From: Zoroaster sp. YZ-2022 | Lineage: Eukaryota > Echinodermata > Asteroidea > Forcipulatida > Zoroasteridae | Assembly (NCBI GenBank): GCA_029582265.1 | Contig: JAQQFT010000023.1 | Coordinates: 2,133,071-2,197,070 of the forward strand | Reading direction: 5' to 3' | DNA: 64,000 nt | Part shown: positions 62,501-64,000 of the stretch, piece by piece | Layout: every line of letters starts with the position of its first letter | Position numbering within the stretch: position 1 is the first letter of the stretch | Made by a program: the position numbers and the translations under genes | The notes under the pieces: model-generated | Databases searched by the model: none | Told to the model about the DNA's origin: nothing | Seen by the model: only the letters and a program-made list of their open reading frames with translations

Positions 62501-64000
62501 CCCAACCTTAGAAATGTTTCTTTCGTAACAGTGTACAGTGCTGTATTGTTTGCTGTGAAACCGCATGCAAGTTGACCGTATTTTACAGGGGGTAAGTGTC
62601 CATGGAGGCCGTTTAAGGTATGAAGACATTATCCAAATTCAAAGATTTTGTGTTTTTCCGAGAGGGGAGAATCTAAGCTTTAATTTAGATATCAATTGTA
62701 TCTGCCTCCCGTAAAAACTTGAAAAGTTATTCCCAACCTTAGAAATGTTTCTTTCGTAACAGTGTACAGTGCTGTATTGTTTGCTGTGAAACCGCATGCA
62801 AGTTGACCGTATTTTACAGGGGGGTAAGTGTCCATGGAGGCCGTTTAAGGTATGAAGACATTATCCAAATTCAAAGATTTTTTTATTTTTCCGAGAGGGG
62901 AGAACCTAAGCTTTAATTTAGATATAAAGTTTATCTGCCTCCCTTGAAAACTTGAAAAGTTATTCCCAACCTTAGAAATGTTTCTTTCGTAACAGTGTAC
63001 AGTGCTGTATTGTTTGCTGTGAAACCGCATGCAAGTTGACCGTATTTTACAGGGGGTAAGTGTCCATGGAGGCCGTTTAAGGTATGAAGACATTATCCAA
63101 ATTCAAAGATTTTGTGTTTTTCCGAGAGGGGAGAACCTAAGCTTTAATTTAGATATCAATTGTATCTGCCTCCCGTAAAAACTTGAAAAGTTATTCCCAA
63201 CCTTAGAAATGTTTCTTTCGTAAATGTATACAGTGCTGTATTGTTTGCTGTGAAACCGCATGCAAGTTGACCGTATTTTACAGGGGGATAAGTGTCCATG
63301 GAGGCCATTTAAGGTATGAAGACATTATCCAAATTTAAAGATTTTTTGTTTTTCCGAGAGGGGAGAACGTAAGCTTTAATTTAGATATAAAGTTTATCTG
63401 CCTCCCTTGAAAAATTGAAAAGTTATTCCCAATCTTAGAAATGTTTCTTTCGTAATAGTGTACAGTGCTGTATTGTTTGCTGTGAAACCGCATGCAAGTT
63501 GACCGTATTTTACAGGGGGTAAGTGTCCATGGAGGCCGTTTAAGGTATGAAGACATTATCCAAATTCAAAGATTTTGTGTTTTTCCGAGAGGGGAGAACC
63601 TAAGCTTTAATTTAGATATCAATTGTATCTGCCTCCCGTAAAAACTTGAAAAGTTATTCCCAACCTTAGAAATGTTTCTTTCGTAAATGTATACAGTGCT
63701 GTATTGTTTGCTGTGAAACCGCATGCAAGTTGACCGTATTTTACAGGGGGTAAGTGTCCATGGAGGCCATTTAAGGTATGAAGACATTATCCAAATTTAA
63801 AGATTTTTGTTTTTCCGAGAGGAGCACCTAAGCTTTAATTTAGATATAAAGTTTATCTGCCTCCCTTGAAAACTTGAAAAGTTATTCCCAATCTTAGAAA
63901 TGTTTCTTTCGTAATAGTGTACAGTGCTGTATTGTTTGCTGTGAAACCGCATGCAAGTTGACCGTATTTTACAGGGGGTAAGTGTCCATGGAGGCCGTTT
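59563..64000 (+). repeat. Satellite array, block D, distinct subfamily with alternating types
   Basis: About 19 monomers with diagnostic TGTTTGCTGTG (TGTTTTCTGTG elsewhere), GGGGTAAGTG and often CCCGTAAAAAC. Two classes alternate from about 61300: one has GATATCAATTGTATC with CCCGTAAAAAC and often GTAAATGTATACAG; the other has GATATAAAGTTTATC with CCCTTGAAAAC and a T-rich TTTATTTTTCC or AAATTTAAAGATT. Matching GTAAATGTATACAG sites at 63223 and 63686 are 463 bases apart, two monomers. The window ends mid-monomer. Confidence 0.95.

Overview
This window is eukaryotic repeat-rich DNA, not a gene-bearing region. About 53 kb of the 64 kb is one tandem satellite with a monomer of about 232 bp (roughly 230 copies, near-identical, head-to-tail). 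Three transposable elements of different classes sit inside it, and three exactly 500-base runs of N break the assembly. I see no host protein-coding gene, rRNA, tRNA or CRISPR array. The element types (an RTE-like LINE, a TTAA-inserting piggyBac-type MITE and a Ngaro/PAT-like tyrosine-recombinase retrotransposon) fit an invertebrate metazoan such as a cnidarian, mollusc or echinoderm. The species cannot be told from the sequence. The array could be centromeric, pericentromeric or other heterochromatin; nothing in the sequence decides.

Layout. Block A (1-8513) is satellite on the minus strand, interrupted by a decayed LINE (2547-6085, minus). Gap 1 (8514-9013) coincides with a flip of array orientation. 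Block B (9014-30975, plus) carries a 695-bp MITE at 10435-11129 with TTAA duplications, and many monomers with small deletions. Gap 2 is 30976-31475. Then come indel-rich monomers (31476 to about 34400) and clean monomers (to 37125). A Ngaro-like element occupies 37125-42483. Block C (42484-59062) is clean satellite. Gap 3 is 59063-59562. Block D (59563-64000) is a distinct satellite subfamily with alternating monomer types.

The most informative element is the Ngaro-like retrotransposon. It has split direct repeats in the order A1 - coding - B1/A2 - B2 and no target-site duplication. It encodes a gag-like protein with a CCHC knuckle, RT, RNase H and a tyrosine recombinase whose catalytic residues are all visible. 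A 286-bp GT..AG intron inside gag joins two exons in frame at a conserved-looking site. The coding parts carry several one-base frameshifts although the terminal repeats are almost identical, so either assembly indels or recent mobilisation of a defective copy must be considered.

Monomer variants link block A to block C rather than to its neighbour block B, so the inversion at gap 1 is either a real rearrangement or a scaffold-orientation error.
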